Assembly: GCA_018136815.1 (NCBI GenBank) | Contig: CM030935.1 | Coordinates: 597,382-661,381 of the forward strand | Source of the DNA: Isochrysis galbana | Lineage: Eukaryota > Haptophyta > Isochrysidales > Isochrysidaceae | Direction of reading: 5' to 3' | DNA length: 64,000 nucleotides | Shown: piece by piece, positions 40,017 to 51,790 of the stretch | Numbering within the stretch: position 1 is the stretch's first letter | Layout of the letters: the number at the start of each line of letters is the position of its first letter | Made by a program: the position numbers and the translations under genes | The notes under the pieces: generated by a model | What the model was told of the DNA's origin: nothing | What the model saw: the letters and a program-made list of their open reading frames with translations, nothing else | Database searches by the model: none

Positions 40017-40777
40017 ATCGGGATTGGAAGGAGGCGTTCGTACAAGACGTTTTAATCAGCGGAGTGATGCTCATCACTGTTTGGTGTTTGGGTGTATACG
40101 CGTGTGTGCAAGCATGCGCGCGCATATGTGGATTCAGAATACGTGTTGAACACCCACGTCAGCTCTTCTAACGTATGCACAGAGCACAACACGTAGACCC
40201 CCGGCTCCCACGCAGACCCCCGGCTCCCATTACAACTCCCCACAATTCAAAATGAGGGAAAACCCAGTAGCGACCAGTGAGGTGGCCGACCTACGTCGAA
40301 TGACTCACCAAGCAAATGCACCGGGGGGAGGGAGAGGATCCTCTCGTCGAAGAAGCAGAACGGCCCTTATAGCTCGCGCCCTGAGCGATCCTCGAAGAAT
40401 AAATGACTGCGCCCTGAGATACCTGCCACAAGGGTATCCTGGAGCGGCCTTGAGCCACTTCCTCTCCTCCTGCCACCGCACCAGGACTAAGCACCGGGGG
40501 GCAGTACCGGGGGGGGGGGGGGGGGAAGGGGAGGAGAGAACTTTAAACTTTTGCAGCAAGCGATTTGTCGTCAGCTTGGTGCGAAGTAAGTCTAAGTACA
40601 AATAACTTACGTTCCGTACATCCATATCCGCGTGGCGTCGCTGTTTCTTCACCGTTGTCGTTGGTCGTTGGTCGGTCCGCCGCGATCGCTTTGCCCCCCG
40701 CCTCTCCATCGAAGCCATCTCCGTTGTATTCAGGCCTTTGAGCATGAATATTTCGGCATGAGCACGAGCCTTCTTCG
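40017..40777. other. Intergenic, no supported gene
   Basis: A CAGACCCCCGGCTCCCA micro-duplication is at 40194-40228, and a G run at 40509-40525 sits within repeat-like sequence. A 169-residue minus ORF here lacks any recognisable domain. Confidence 0.35.
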
Positions 40778-41050
40778 TTATATACCGTCTTCTATGTTCG
40801 TCGTGGTCGCGCAAGGCGTGCAGAGTCGGATTCTCCCTGGGCCCAAGTCCTGTTCGCCGATTTTCGTGGCCATGGTGGTCTTGCTGCTGTGCAGCTGGGT
40901 CGAGGGGGCGCCCTCTCGCGGGCGTTTCGAGCGCGCGGCGACGGACATGGTCCGATCGTCCTTCGTCCGTCGCGGCGGGGTTGGCGGCAGGAGGGGCAGC
41001 GGCGCGCGCTCCATGACCCTATCACCTATCAGTTTAATGATAATTGTGTC
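40778..41050 (-). mobile_element. MERAP-type retroelement 5' end, copy 2
   Basis: The minus strand has an ATTAAACTGATAGGTGATAGGGTC leader and the ATG at 41014: MERAPLPLLPPTPPRRTKDD, then SKRPREGAPSTQLHSSK. The hairpin is degenerate. Homology fades after about 80 codons. Confidence 0.7.
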
Positions 41051-41099
41051 AGAGATGTAAGAGAAAGAGAGGGAGGCTTTAGCCTGGTGGCGGGGGAGA

Positions 41100-42104
41100 A
41101 GACAGTGCCCATGCACGTTACGGTGTAGCGAACGCGTGCGTGAGAGAAGCTGTGGCTATGGCTATGGCTATGGGCTCAATCAATGATTGCAATCAAGGTT
41201 CCGTGCGTGGCCGAGAAGATGTAAAAGTTATAAAAATAAGATGTAGCTCGGAGAGAATAGGAGGCTAGCCGCAAATCAACGGCTAAATAAAGCAAAAGCA
41301 GCCCGAAGGCTAACTGCCCGCCGCCAATCAGTGGCTAAGGCAAGAGTGGCCCGAGGGTGACGAGCCAACCGCGAATCCACAGCTGTGGGTAGTAGGTTCG
41401 CCATTGGCCGCGAATCAACGACTGACGCCCAAGACGTCACCAACGGAGTGCCTAACCGCGAGGTGAGCAGGTGCATGAACCGGGCATCAACGGCTGAAGC
41501 CCAAGAGGTCACCAAAAGGGCACGTAGCTCCAAGCATTAATTAAGAGCCAAGGTGTGAGAGAGAAGCGAGGGGCAACCAATTGGGTGATGAGCTGCGAGT
41601 CAACAGCGAAGGTGAGCAGGATGAGAATCTGATTCCCATGGTATAACACAAACAAACGCAGTGGAAAATAAAGCAAACTGCACAAGTGCGGAGCGGGCAG
41701 CGATCCAAGCGGAGACTAGGGCAATGCGCGAGCACATGGAGCGCGAGAACGGCACTGTCACAAGCGCAAGCAGGACGCGCTCGGATGCGCGGTGCGCGAA
41801 ATCCGGTCGTCCAAAATTTTGCCGGCGTCAATTGCGCCTGGGCTGGGCAAGGAGCATGGCCAGCTCTGCATCCTCCAGCTCCTGCGCGGTGTGGGGGCGC
41901 ATTGGCATTGCGCGCGCCTTCCCGTGAGAACAGCAAAAAAAAAGGACGTATTGGCTATTGGAGAGGAGAACGCGCGTTTCACCTTTGGCAAGACCGCCTC
42001 AATAGAGCCCCAACAGCGCCCAGACGCTATCAATGGGGCATCCTGTTGAAACCTTATGCCCGCAAAACCCTCTAATGCTGGCGGCGGTCAAATAGATCGA
42101 AAGC
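41100..42104. repeat. Imperfect repeat field, no gene recognised
   Basis: From 41270 to 41620, phrases such as CGCGAATCAACGACTGACGC, CAACGGCTGAAGCCCAAGAG and GTCACCAA recur about every 70-100 bp with strong divergence. The remainder to 42104 has no supported ORF. Confidence 0.4.
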
Positions 42105-43810
42105 TCACCCACGACGTGGGCGCTTTTGCGTCGCCATGTTTGATGTGTGCAGTCCATGGCTCTCTCTGTTGTTGTTGCGTCCATTGGGCAACGTCAGCTT
42201 GAGCCTCGGAGCACGGGAAACAAAAGCTTCCACACTCTTTTCACTCGCACCATCACTGGATACCATATCCGGTGAGGCCGGCGCATCGTTAGACGATGTC
42301 TCCGTGTTGTCATGGTGGCGCACTTTGATCACCTGCTCACAGCAAGCAGAATCAAGGAAAGAGCCAAGGATTTCTCTCTTTTGTGATGCAACTTCAGATT
42401 CTCCGAAGCACCTAGCACCATCCATGGATGTCGGTGTGATTTGCTGCAGAGCTTTCTCCACCGTCCCATGGCGTACAGAGTCGTGCGGCAGTGACTTAAA
42501 GAGAGTTTTGGTGGCCGTTGCGCTGGGAGCGGCATCGTGTGACGTGTGAGGCCCGCGGGCTTCCCAAGTATCATTCATGGCCGACTTTGAGGGGACATCT
42601 CGTGAAAAGCACCCCTCTCTTTGGTCAAGTTGAACCGTCCAACGCGGGACGACATTCCAAATCGGATTGCCATATGGATCATACCCAAATTCATCACACC
42701 TCGGCTTGCCTGCCGAATCAAGAAAGACGCTCGAGCCCGCAGCAAGCTCTCCGAGGGGGCTCGGCTCCTGTGGGTCCTTGAGCTCGTCTACCACAATACA
42801 AGCATTCGTGCAGGAGCCCTCCTCAACCACTCGACGTTCACTCACGGATAGCTCTCCCGCATTGTTGTCGAGACGGACAGTATACCGCCTGGCTACGTAA
42901 TCCCACGAGGTGACACATCCTGCCGAGCCATTCAATTCAGGACGGCCGCTCAAACCATGTAGTTGGACGCGCTTGCCGAATAAAGACCCAGGTCTATGTG
43001 TTGTGGCTTGCCCACACCTGCAAAGCATAGGAGGCGCGAGCAATCTGAAAAGGGCCTTTGGGAGTCATAGGGTGGCGACGGTGCACCACAAGCAGCGGTA
43101 CAGCACATGCAGCGCGCACTACAGCACACTTTGTGGATCTGTTGCCTAGCAAAGCAACACCTCTCTACTGTCTATGGGCAAACCTCGGCTGGTGATGTTC
43201 CGCACCGGTCGTCGAGATACCGCCGCACAGCAGCGAGAAGTTCAAGGTGCCCACATAAGGCAGCTTCAACGGCGTCGGCTTCACAAATTTGAGCCAGCAT
43301 AGCCCGCGCCAACTCAATCCCAGAAGCTGCGCCAGTGGATGTGGCCCGGTCACAGAGTACGACGATCACGCCCTCGTGCCCACGTCGCACGGCGAGGCTT
43401 ACACAAGACGTTCCACCATCATCGCGACCTGACACGGCGGCGGGATCAAGGTCGAGCAAAAGCGCCAACACGTTGGCATGGCCCTCGGCACACGCCCACC
43501 AAAGAGCGCATCTCCCATCGAGGTCCACGTCTGCCATATCGGCTCCGAGAGCGAGGATCTCGACGACCTTGTCCAATTTGCCCGTTCGTGCTGCTGCACG
43601 AAGCGCAGTTTGCCCCGTTGCAAGATCCTGAGCGTTGGGGTCGAGCTCAAACTCTTTGACAAATGCGAGGAGGTCGTTCACGCTGGCATCAGAGGCAGCC
43701 AACGACACCAGCTCAGTCGTCATGTAGATCTCGCATGCTGTGCCCACCAACTGAGGAAAGTGGATCATATGGGGATCGTGTGAGCTCAACTTAGGCTCTC
43801 TCTTCCTCAA
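42105..43810 (-). CDS. Ankyrin-repeat protein with C-terminal chromo/SH3-like HGL domain, two exons
   Basis: Exons 43810-43206 and 43017-42105 join across a 188-bp GT-AG intron within an Arg codon. The likely start is the ATG at 43723 (MTTELVSLAASDASVNDLLA), giving 476 residues; an upstream in-frame ATG at 43810 would give 505. Exon 1 has about four ankyrin repeats (TGQTALRAAARTGKLDKVVE, DGRCALWWACAEGHANVLAL, GGTSCVSLAVRRGHEGVIVV). Exon 2 begins with GKRVQLHGLSGRPELNGSAG and RRYTVRLDNNAGELSV, a small beta-barrel-like motif seen with ankyrin repeats in several algae. The rest is low-complexity. It probably mediates protein binding; the partner is unknown. Confidence 0.75.
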
Positions 43811-44263
43811 TCAGGCCGATGTGGTGCGACGAACCTCGAGTTCGTCGTCTTCCAGGTCATCGGGGTTTGGCACCCAGTCCTTCATCTGCTGCTTCCGCAG
43901 CCACTCGGCCTCGATCGCAGCAGCAGCAGCCATCTGCGCCTGCGAGTCGATCTTCGCGAGCTCGCCACACTGCTGGTCGAGCCTATAGAAATAGGAGATG
44001 CGTGTTATGCCCTTGCGCTCCGAAGATGGTTCCGAGAGCAACATCTCCTCTCCATCGAGCGCCGACTGCTTACTCAACACATCGTCAGCGTCGGCGTCTG
44101 GGGGATGTGTGAGGCTCTCCTCGTGCTGCTGGGTGAGCACGAGGAGTGAGTTGGGGGCGGCCTCGGGAATAGCACAGCCACACACGCACCTCGGCGCGGG
44201 CATCGCGCAGATGCACGCTAGCCGGGAGCCGGGCGGCGGCTCGCAGCCCTTCGCAGACGCCAT
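43811..44263 (-). CDS. Small protein of unknown function, acidic C-terminus
   Basis: This is a 150-residue ORF. A cysteine-containing N-terminus (CEPPPGSRLACICAMPAPRCVCGC, six Cys in about 25 residues) is followed by a Ser/Asp-rich region, then a helix (LDQQCGELAKIDSQAQMAAA) and a WLRKQQMKDWVPNPDDLEDD tail. Its stop abuts the longest reading of the ankyrin gene, leaving about 87 bp to that gene's preferred ATG. Such close tandem spacing suggests that one of the two starts is misjudged or the genes share a transcript. I recognise no family. Confidence 0.5.
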   Translation of the reverse strand: MASAKGCEPPPGSRLACICAMPAPRCVCGCAIPEAAPNSLLVLTQQHEESLTHPPDADADDVLSKQSALDGEEMLLSEPSSERKGITRISYFYRLDQQCGELAKIDSQAQMAAAAAIEAEWLRKQQMKDWVPNPDDLEDDELEVRRTTSA

Positions 44264-45214
44264 CGGCGCGCCGAGTCAAACGCGCCCCCGACAGCTCTCA
44301 CAGAAAGTTTTTTTGTGACTGCACGAGGCGCCTCGCCGTGAGTGATCTGAACCGCTTCGTCCGTTGCTAGTCGCCCTTGTTTCACGTGTATGTGTGTGCG
44401 CATCTATCGGGGTATCTGGAGCCTGGCGCGGCCTAAGGTTAGTTGTCGCTAATGTCTAACGCTTGGCCGGTCTGCCGCTGCGCGGAGGCTCTTATGTTTC
44501 GGCTTTGAGCTCCGAGCCGTCCGGGCTCGTATCTCGTATCCCCGATCTGCGCGTGCTACACGGTAATGGAAAAGGAAAAGGGTAGAAAAGACAGATTTGC
44601 AGGGAATATTATGTAGAGTATGTAGCCCGGTCACTCACTATGAGGGTGCGGAGGGCACCAGCTACAATGGATGAATGAAGGGCTAAACAAGCTCCCTATG
44701 GCTTCCGGTAGGATGGATCAGCAAAAAAAATTGGGGGTTCTCCGGCGACATTTTCGACGAAAAATACAGAATTTTAGGCCATCGACATCGAAGGCGGTGC
44801 GCGAAATACAGGCGGGCCCCCCTCCGGTATATTTTTTGTGAGGCCCTTCATGCGAGGCACAAACATCGAATAGCGAGGAAACTTGTGACGCCAGCTCACT
44901 GGGTTCACAAGGCCTGGGTCTGTGAACACTGGAGCATAAGGCAAACTCATGTTTTTAGACTTTAGACTTGAATGTGTACGAAAGTATCACAAAACTCAAG
45001 ACGCTCACGTGAACCGTTTGTCACCGAGGGCTAGAGCAGCTAACTTGGCACCGCTACCAGGCGGGCGGCGTGCACTAGTTTGTTCATCCACTTCGACTAG
45101 TGACAGCACAAAACCGTTGAATCGGGTTATGCTGCCCTAATAGCCGAGCTAATTGCCACGCCGCTGAGGACAGGTGCACTCCGCTCTGCTCGGACCTCGG
45201 ACCCCCCGCATGAC
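44264..45214. other. Intergenic, no gene recognised
   Basis: The sequence is of mixed composition. Nothing matches the repeat families of the window until 45215. Confidence 0.4.
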
Positions 45215-45350
45215 CCGAGCCCCTAAGTAGAGCACGAGGGGAGTTGCCGCAAGGCGGGGAATAAGCAGGGTGAGGAAGGGAAGGGGGCGTGGCTGCGAGG
45301 GAACGATCCAGGGCCACAGGGCCACGTGTGAGGCGAGAATATGAAAAGGT
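45215..45350 (+). repeat. Dispersed GTTGCCGCAAGGCGGG repeat, copy 2
   Basis: GGAGTTGCCGCAAGGCGGGG and GTGAGGCGAGAATATGAAAA followed by a T8 run match 10385-10500. The first 40 bp also match 33520-33560. Confidence 0.6.
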
Positions 45351-45599
45351 TTTTTTTGTTTGCGACCTCTTCGTATCTCCCCCTTAGGCACATCGCACTT
45401 CTCTCGTCTTATTCGATAGGTCTCTTGGGATTGGGATCCTGCGTAGCAAGATTGCCCATCCTTTCCGTCATGGTGCGATTCCCCTTCCAGACGAGATCGC
45501 CGACAGATCGCCCTCTGATCGTCGTCCGTCGCTGTCTGATCGGAGTGTTTGGGTTTGATTTCAGTCGAGTTACGTGAGAAAGTCGTAGGGCGAGAGTCG

Positions 45600-45980
45600 G
45601 AGTGTTTTCCTGGGCGTCTGTGTCCGTCGTCCGGTCGTCAGTCGTCATCCGTCGCTCTCGCCCTCGTCGCTCTCGCTCTCGCTCTCGTCTAACACTCGTA
45701 CCCTACAACTCGCCTCTCCTCGCCAGCCCCTGCCATCACAGCCCTCCTCTCACTCACCCTCGCCTCTCGCCGCTCGCTCGATGTCGCTTTCGCCGCCGTC
45801 CTTGCCCTCGCCCAAGCCCGCTTGCCCGCCTTCCTCTGCTAACGGGCTGAAGCCCGTCAGCACCTCCGAAGTCGTCTCCCTCGCCGCGCCTGCCGCCGGC
45901 CTCGCTCCTGCCTCATTGCCCTCAGGCCCCATGGGCCATTCCAATTCGTCAGTTGGTTGGTGCATGGCTAGCGGCCAGTG
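45600..45980 (+). mobile_element. LTR fragment with internal ATG (homologue of 21304-22152)
   Basis: TCGCTCTCGCTCTCGCTCTC runs and a CAACTCGCC leader precede the ATG at 45781, which opens MSLSPPSLPSPKPACPPSSA. The shared stretch GCCCTCGCCCAAGCCCG and the upstream layout match the LTR at 21304-22152. I cannot delimit TG/CA ends or a target duplication, so this is probably a truncated LTR. Confidence 0.5.
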
Positions 45981-45999
45981 GCAGTAGCGGCACTAATAA

Positions 46000-46220
46000 T
46001 CAGTTGTTTTATTATTGGGTGGTGGCACGGGCCGGGGCTCTCGCGTGCACCTGCAGATGGGTGTTGGGGAGTTGGGGTTGCCTGCGCATGGCGCATGGCT
46101 GCTTCGGCGGCGCGTCGTCTGTTATGGCCCGATCGTTCGTCGCGGCGGGGTGGGCGGGAGAGGAGGAGGGGAGCAGCGCGCGCTCCATGACCCTATCGTT
46201 TAACGATAGTCGATGCTTTT
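46000..46220 (-). mobile_element. MERAP-type retroelement 5' end, copy 3
   Basis: The minus strand has a perfect ACTATCGTTAAACGATAG hairpin, then GGGTC and the ATG at 46186, MERALLPSSPAHPAATNDRA. The frame reaches only about 57 codons. Confidence 0.75.
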
Positions 46221-46789
46221 CTGAATATGGTTGTAGCTTGTAGCTTGTTCACCTCCTCCTATTGCTGCTACCTATATATCTACATGACGCATGGTGTTTG
46301 GGTTGGAGAGCGCTAGCGCTAGCTTTAGCTGATGTGCTCTTTTTGCCCCGCGCGGAGCATAGGAAAGTAAGTGCCGCACTTGCATAGTCTACATGGATCG
46401 TGCAACGTGCTCGCTCGCCACCATGTAGACGTGCTTACGTTGCAAGTTGAAGTCCATGCGCTATTCGCTCAGCACCATGGTTCGGCAGAGCAGTAGTTCT
46501 ATTCTTAGTTCAGACGTACTAGATGTTCTCTCTTACGATTTGTGCGCTGCGCACGACGTAACAACAACTACGAAGGAACGCATCGCCCCGCTGCAAGCAG
46601 TATTAGAGCGTCCATCAGATCACATGATGATGCACTGCAATGAGCACCACCAATTTTTTGCATACAGGCGTACACGTCGTTGATAGTTGTGCCTCTTATC
46701 GTTGGGTCGCCAGTCCGTGTTGCGTGATTTCACCTCTTCAGCACTTGTGCAATCGACAACTAGGTGATCCCGGCGCACATGCGACTACA
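46221..46789. other. Intergenic, 3' flank of beta-mannosidase
   Basis: AGCGCTAGCGCTAGCT is at 46310. No gene is recognised. Confidence 0.35.
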
Positions 46790-49700
46790 TCATTCCCAAG
46801 TATCGCTTAGAGAGCGGAGACGAAGGCATGATAGTAGATCCTCAATCTCGAATGGCCTTGTGGCCTCGAATTCGATGTACATCGGCTGCCCCCCACCAAG
46901 CAGTGTAATCGCTCCATCCGAAAAGGCACCCTCGATTTCATCACAATGGGCGGAGAAGAGTACGGCTGTGATGTCGGACACAACAGCAAGGCGAGCTATT
47001 GTTGGCGAAAGTTGCTCCATCGACACGAGGCGCGGGCGAGCACGGAGTAGCTGCGCGTCTCGGAGTGGCGTGAGCCAGATATACGTCTCAAGGTGATCTG
47101 AGGAATGCTGCTTAGCAGCAGCCATCGCATCCGCAGTAGGAGTGTCTACCTCTAGAAGAAGGCGGACAAACGCATGTTCAAGGGCCATGCCAGCGAGCAT
47201 GGGCGCAACATTGCCTTCCCATACCGCTTCCGACGTTGATGGGCCTACGATGACACGGGCCGTTTTGTTCGCCAGCGGGACTGCAGGTACATCGGCCCAG
47301 CGATACGCTTCGATGCGGAGAAGGCCACTAGCCGTGATTTGGAGGTCGGACACAATGTGTGCGGTCACGGTGATAGGCGCAAGCGACGCAGCAGCGGCAG
47401 CGGCCTCGGCAGCGAACTCAGCCTCCACCTCCGCCTCTGCATCTACGATTAAAGTTGTTGCGGTAGCTCCCGATGAGAAATTGGGGCACGGGAGAGAACT
47501 CCATACGGGCATCGAGTCAATGTCGCACCCTGCGCCACGACAGCCTCGCTCACATAATGTCAGGCCATGAGATGCACAAAAGCTTGCAGCCTCCACAAAT
47601 GTAGCCCCCCATGGCCCAAGCACATCGGTTGATGTTGTGCACCGGCCGTTGATCTCGCCCCCGAGCCTACGCACGCAGCTATCCACCGTCATACCTCTAG
47701 CATTTCCTGGTTCGCAACACTGAGGCGCAATCGACACCGATCCCAGCCCGGCCGCACGCATCTGAGATGGCGAGATGTGCCGTTTCGTGTACTCTTCTCC
47801 AGGGTATGCGCAGTCAATGACTTCTGAACCCGATGCCCCTCCTGACAAGACCGCGACTCCCCGAGAGGGGATCCGCGGTGGAAGCGACGGCGGCAACTTC
47901 ACCGTGGCCGAGAGGAGTAGGGGCATAAACGCACGCGAGACGGCGTGATGAGCGAGGCGTGGAGTGCCATCATATTCGAGAGTGGACCAGTCTGGACCCT
48001 GCCAAATGGAATTGAGTTGCCAGTATAGGATCCCCATGGTGCGAGCGTTCGATGCGCGATCACGCCGCCACCGGTGAATTGCGGTTTCGTAGCACCTCGC
48101 CTGTTGTGCCTGTGTGAGCCATAACCAGTCGTCAAAGAGGCGAGCTTGGCTGCGATTCCCTGCCAAGCCCGCACCGGCAGATGCAGGGGGGACACGGAAA
48201 TGTCGCCGCATCATCGCAAGCACTTGGGCGTTGCCGTCCGGGTGACGCATGCGGAAGGCAGCAAAGGGCGACTCCCGTGACCAGTCCTCTGGAGACATCA
48301 CACGCGAATACTGCGAAAAGGAAGGGAATGACTGAAACCCATGCTCAGATACGAACCGCGCAGCCGGGTACGAGTCTGGGTCCTCACAGTCCGAGAAGTA
48401 GTTGTAGTAGTGAATGTCTCCCCACGATGACGAGCTCGCAGTGCCCCATCGCTTCACGTACGGATCGGAGGAGATCACGCCATTTGAGGGGGAAGAGTCG
48501 ACGATAGGTCGGGCATCAGGGTCGGCGGAGGCCACCGCCGGCAAGACGGTATCCAAGTATAGCTTGACCTCATCTACCAGGTAGACGTCGCGATTAGATC
48601 GTGCCTCTTCATACCTGTTCAAGGGATGAGTGCGTACCACATCCGGTTGGAAGAGCCCGACCTACTAGGCAAGCAGCGACGCGGGGTGCAGGAAAGACTT
48701 TACAACCTGTCCTGGCACTAGTAGTATTAGCGTGTGTCTGGGGTATCGCTCACCATCCAAGAGCCTGCTCGTTCTCATTGTTCGCACCCCAAATGACGAC
48801 GGATGAGTGCGTTTGGAGCCTCGCCGTCTGCTCAACGACCTCCCTTCGCACCAACTCCAAAAAGGGCCGGTCGCGAGGATAAAGCGCGCAGGCAAACACA
48901 AATTCTTGCCAGACCATTATACCCATCTCGTCACATGCCATGTAGAAAGCCTCGGGTTGGTAGCGGCCCCCTCCCCACACACGCACCATGTTCATGTGTG
49001 CGGCTGCAGCACGGCGCAGAATCCATCGCCAATGCGCTACTCCGGCAGCGGATGCCTCTGCAGATGCAAATACATGAGAAGGAATGGCGTTTGCTCCCTT
49101 GGCGAAGATAGGCACGCCATTCAACCGAAAGAAGAAGGAAGTGCCGTTCGGTGCACCAGACTTGGGAGGCGGCTCGGCATCTTGGACCAGTTCCACACGT
49201 CGAAGGCCGACTCTTCGACGAAGCGGGGTGCTACAGTTAGGCACACCAACATTCGCGCCGCCAAGATTTCCTGGTAGTCGGGACCCGCTGCTCCGGAGGT
49301 TCTGAAGGTCGCCACTACCACTGTTATCAATGTTGCTGCCCAGACCCACTGCATCCGGCGACAGGCAGAGCGTTGCAAGCAGCTCATATGTCTCCGGCGC
49401 ACCATATCCCCGTGGCCACCACAGCCTTGGCGAAGCCACCAACAGCGGCGGTATGGCAGCGTCGCGCCTCATTGCCGAGGCGTCATTACCTGGCGGAAGA
49501 GTGAGTGCTCCCTTCCCAATCATCCGTTGCATCGGCTGCCCATCGCACCGCGGGTAGCAGAGCTCCAGTCGGAGTTCAAGAGAGGGATACAGTTCCATTG
49601 GCGGCCGGCTGCCAATCGGTGTGTCTAACCACCCACTAACACGGAGAGCGACCGCGCCACTTTCGCGATGCTCTTGGGAAATAGCCACTCCAGCAAGCTG

Positions 49701-50633
49701 TACCTCATTTGACCACCGGGCCCGAAGCTCTATATTGCCAGTTAGGCCAGTCGGGATGAGCGACGGCCCCCAGTCCCACCCAAAATCTGACTGCGCCTTG
49801 CGCACAAAATTGCGGTGCGAAGGTTCGCTCCAGGTGTGATGGTAGACAGAGTGAGGCACAGTGTATGGATACGCAGCCGCTCGGCGCGCCGCCTCTGCCA
49901 ATGACGAAGAGAAGGCCAGCACGAGGTTATTTGAGCCTGGCCTAAGTAGCCCTGCAAGCACCGGAAGTTCGTGCGTCATCAGCGCGGAGTTCAGTGGGCT
50001 GCCGAGCTGGACGCCGTTGAGAAAAATTGTACAGAAGGTATCCACGCCGGAGAGGCGAAGCCAGAGTTCGGGTGGCATGCCCGACGGTCCTGGTTTGAGG
50101 AGCGGCGAGTCCTTCGCGACGGCAAAAGTGGCCGTGAAGTTCCAAGCTGCGAGTGCGACCCACCGGTACGCCAACTCGTTGAAGCGGTAGAGTGGATCGC
50201 CAATATACCCAGCGGCCTGCAAAGCCTCGTGCGCGACGCCCGGGATTCGCGCCTCAACATCAATCAGCTGCGGCGCGGAGCCGTTTCCCGTCACATTCAG
50301 CGTCCCACAGCGCCAGTGCACGCCATCGGCCGAGGCGAGCGAGCGGACTATAGGGTCGTAAAAGCGCGGGATTGTGGGTCTTGGATGAGCCGAATGGAGT
50401 GCGGCCGCCACTGCCTCAGCAACGGCCTCCGAGAGCTCAGGATACTCAAGCAGTGGCAAGGTTGCTGGCTTCCCCTTCAATCCGGAGAGCCTTGCGGCGC
50501 TAATCAGGCCGAGAATGGTGAGGAGGAGGACAGCCGCTAGGAGGATTCGTAGGCGTGCAGGTAGGCTGTGGGTCCTCACCTCACGCTCAGGCGCAGCACT
50601 GCCGTCGGCTGCCACGAGAGAGGTCTGCTCCAT
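46790..50633 (-). CDS. Membrane-anchored beta-mannosidase (GH2), two exons
   Basis: This enzyme hydrolyses terminal beta-1,4-mannose from N-glycan or mannan fragments. Exons 50633-48754 and 48614-46790 join across a 139-bp GT-AG intron within a Trp codon, giving 1234 residues; animal lysosomal enzymes are about 880. Residues 29-47 (RILLAAVLLLTILGLISAA) form a type II signal anchor. GH2 blocks include SVYHHTWSEPSHRNFVRKAQ, SDFGWDWGPSL, the acid/base Glu620 in WGANNENEQALGW, the nucleophile Glu717 in ARFVSEHGFQSFPSFSQ, and ILYWQLNSIWQGPDWSTLEY. The extra length is a Cys-rich module at about 890-1005 (SIAPQCCEPGN, TLCERGCRGAGCD) and an Ala/Glu-rich linker. The intron acceptor is chosen because it restores the family sequence exactly (GWYEEARSNRDVYLVDEV). 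Confidence 0.93.
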
Positions 50634-51174
50634 GGCGTTCGCGACTACTGTGCGGGCCGAAAGTGATGGGGTTGGAGAAGAAGAAGAGAACAGCGCTGGT
50701 GAGAGGGATCTCCTCTCTTGAGATGGGGTGGGGTGGAGGGAGGGGGGAGGGGGTGGAAAGCACGGCAGGGGGAGGCAGGGGCGGCGGAGGCAACCTGGAG
50801 GAGAGAAGAAGAAGCAGAGAAAGGAGGTTAACCTAGGGGCTGTCTACTGTATTCTCCTCAGCACCGAGGGAGGCAGAACACAGTCCTCTCTCTCTCTCTC
50901 TCCTCTCTCGAGGCACTCATCACCACCGCGATGGGGGACGGACGTCCGGGGGGGGGGAGCGGGGAGGAAGGGGTATTCTATTTTGAGAGGTGCTGCAACA
51001 GGTGGCTGGCTCATGATGAGTCCAAAATAAACATGGAACTATGCAAGCATACCTGCATCTGCATACCTCTATCTCCTATCTCTAGACCCCTGCGCTGCCT
51101 CTTGGCAGGCAGGGGGGACTCACCCAGACTGCCCAGACTCTCCCAGAGAGCTGGGCACAGATCGCACGCCCTGG
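50634..51174 (-). promoter_or_regulatory. Upstream region of beta-mannosidase
   Basis: The first 200 bp are purine-rich on the plus strand, that is, pyrimidine-rich on the gene's sense strand (C runs at 50740-50770). The rest has no gene. Confidence 0.4.
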
Positions 51175-51280
51175 TAGGGCGGTCAAACACGCCTTTTAAC
51201 TTCTAAGGGTGAAAATTCACTATCACTAAGTCAAGATTGAGGTTTTATCACGCGATTTTTAGGGTATTACACTGGAAATG
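51175..51280 (+). mobile_element. Single end of the TAGGGCGGTCAAACA element
   Basis: TAGGGCGGTCAAACA and TTTTAACTTCTAAGGGTGAA followed by AAGTCAAGATTGAGG match the right terminus of 528-1957 read inwards. The partner end is not in the window. Confidence 0.75.
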
Positions 51281-51374
51281 GGTATATTAGGCAGAATCTT
51301 ATGAGAAATATGCACATTTTCGACGCCATTCAACACACAGACCCAAACACGTTTTCGCGCTCGTGCGAAATCAA

Positions 51375-51790
51375 CTATCAGTAAACTGATAGGGTCATGG
51401 AGCGCGCGCCGCCTCCCGCCCTCGCCGCCGCCGCCCTCGCCGCGATGGACGAAGCGTTCATGGACACGCCGATGTCGCCGAAGCGACCGCGCCAAGAGGA
51501 CCCACCCAGCCAGGTGGGCACAGAAGCCAACGGGCCGCGCCCGCGCATCACCGAGAACGGCGAGCGAACAGCCTGCATGCTGGCTGCCAGCATGCAGCAC
51601 ACACACACCACATTCCACAGCTACACCAGCCACACCATACCAGAGGGACGCTCCACTAGGGAAGGCCTCCGGGCTGGGACCCTACACAGCCGCGGTACCG
51701 CCCTCGCGCTCCGGCGCGAGGGGCTGGCCCGGCGCCATCTCAGACAGGACCCCGGGGCTGTCGAACCAGTTGTCTCTCGAAATCGAACGT
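51375..51790 (+). mobile_element. MERAP-type retroelement 5' end, copy 4
   Basis: CAACTATCAGTAAACTGATAGGGTC precedes the ATG at 51397: MERAPPPALAAAALAAMDEA, then MSPKRPRQEDPPSQVGTEAN. The frame stays open for 131 codons, the longest of the four copies. Confidence 0.7.

Noticed and set aside
40305..41060. 169-aa minus and 142-aa plus ORFs
   Set aside because: They overlap each other and the MERAP element on opposite strands, cross a G run, and show no family resemblance.
48615..48660. Beta-mannosidase exon 2 starting at the TAG/GTCGGG acceptor near 48660
   Set aside because: It would join out of phase with exon 1; the acceptor at 48615 restores both the frame and the family sequence.
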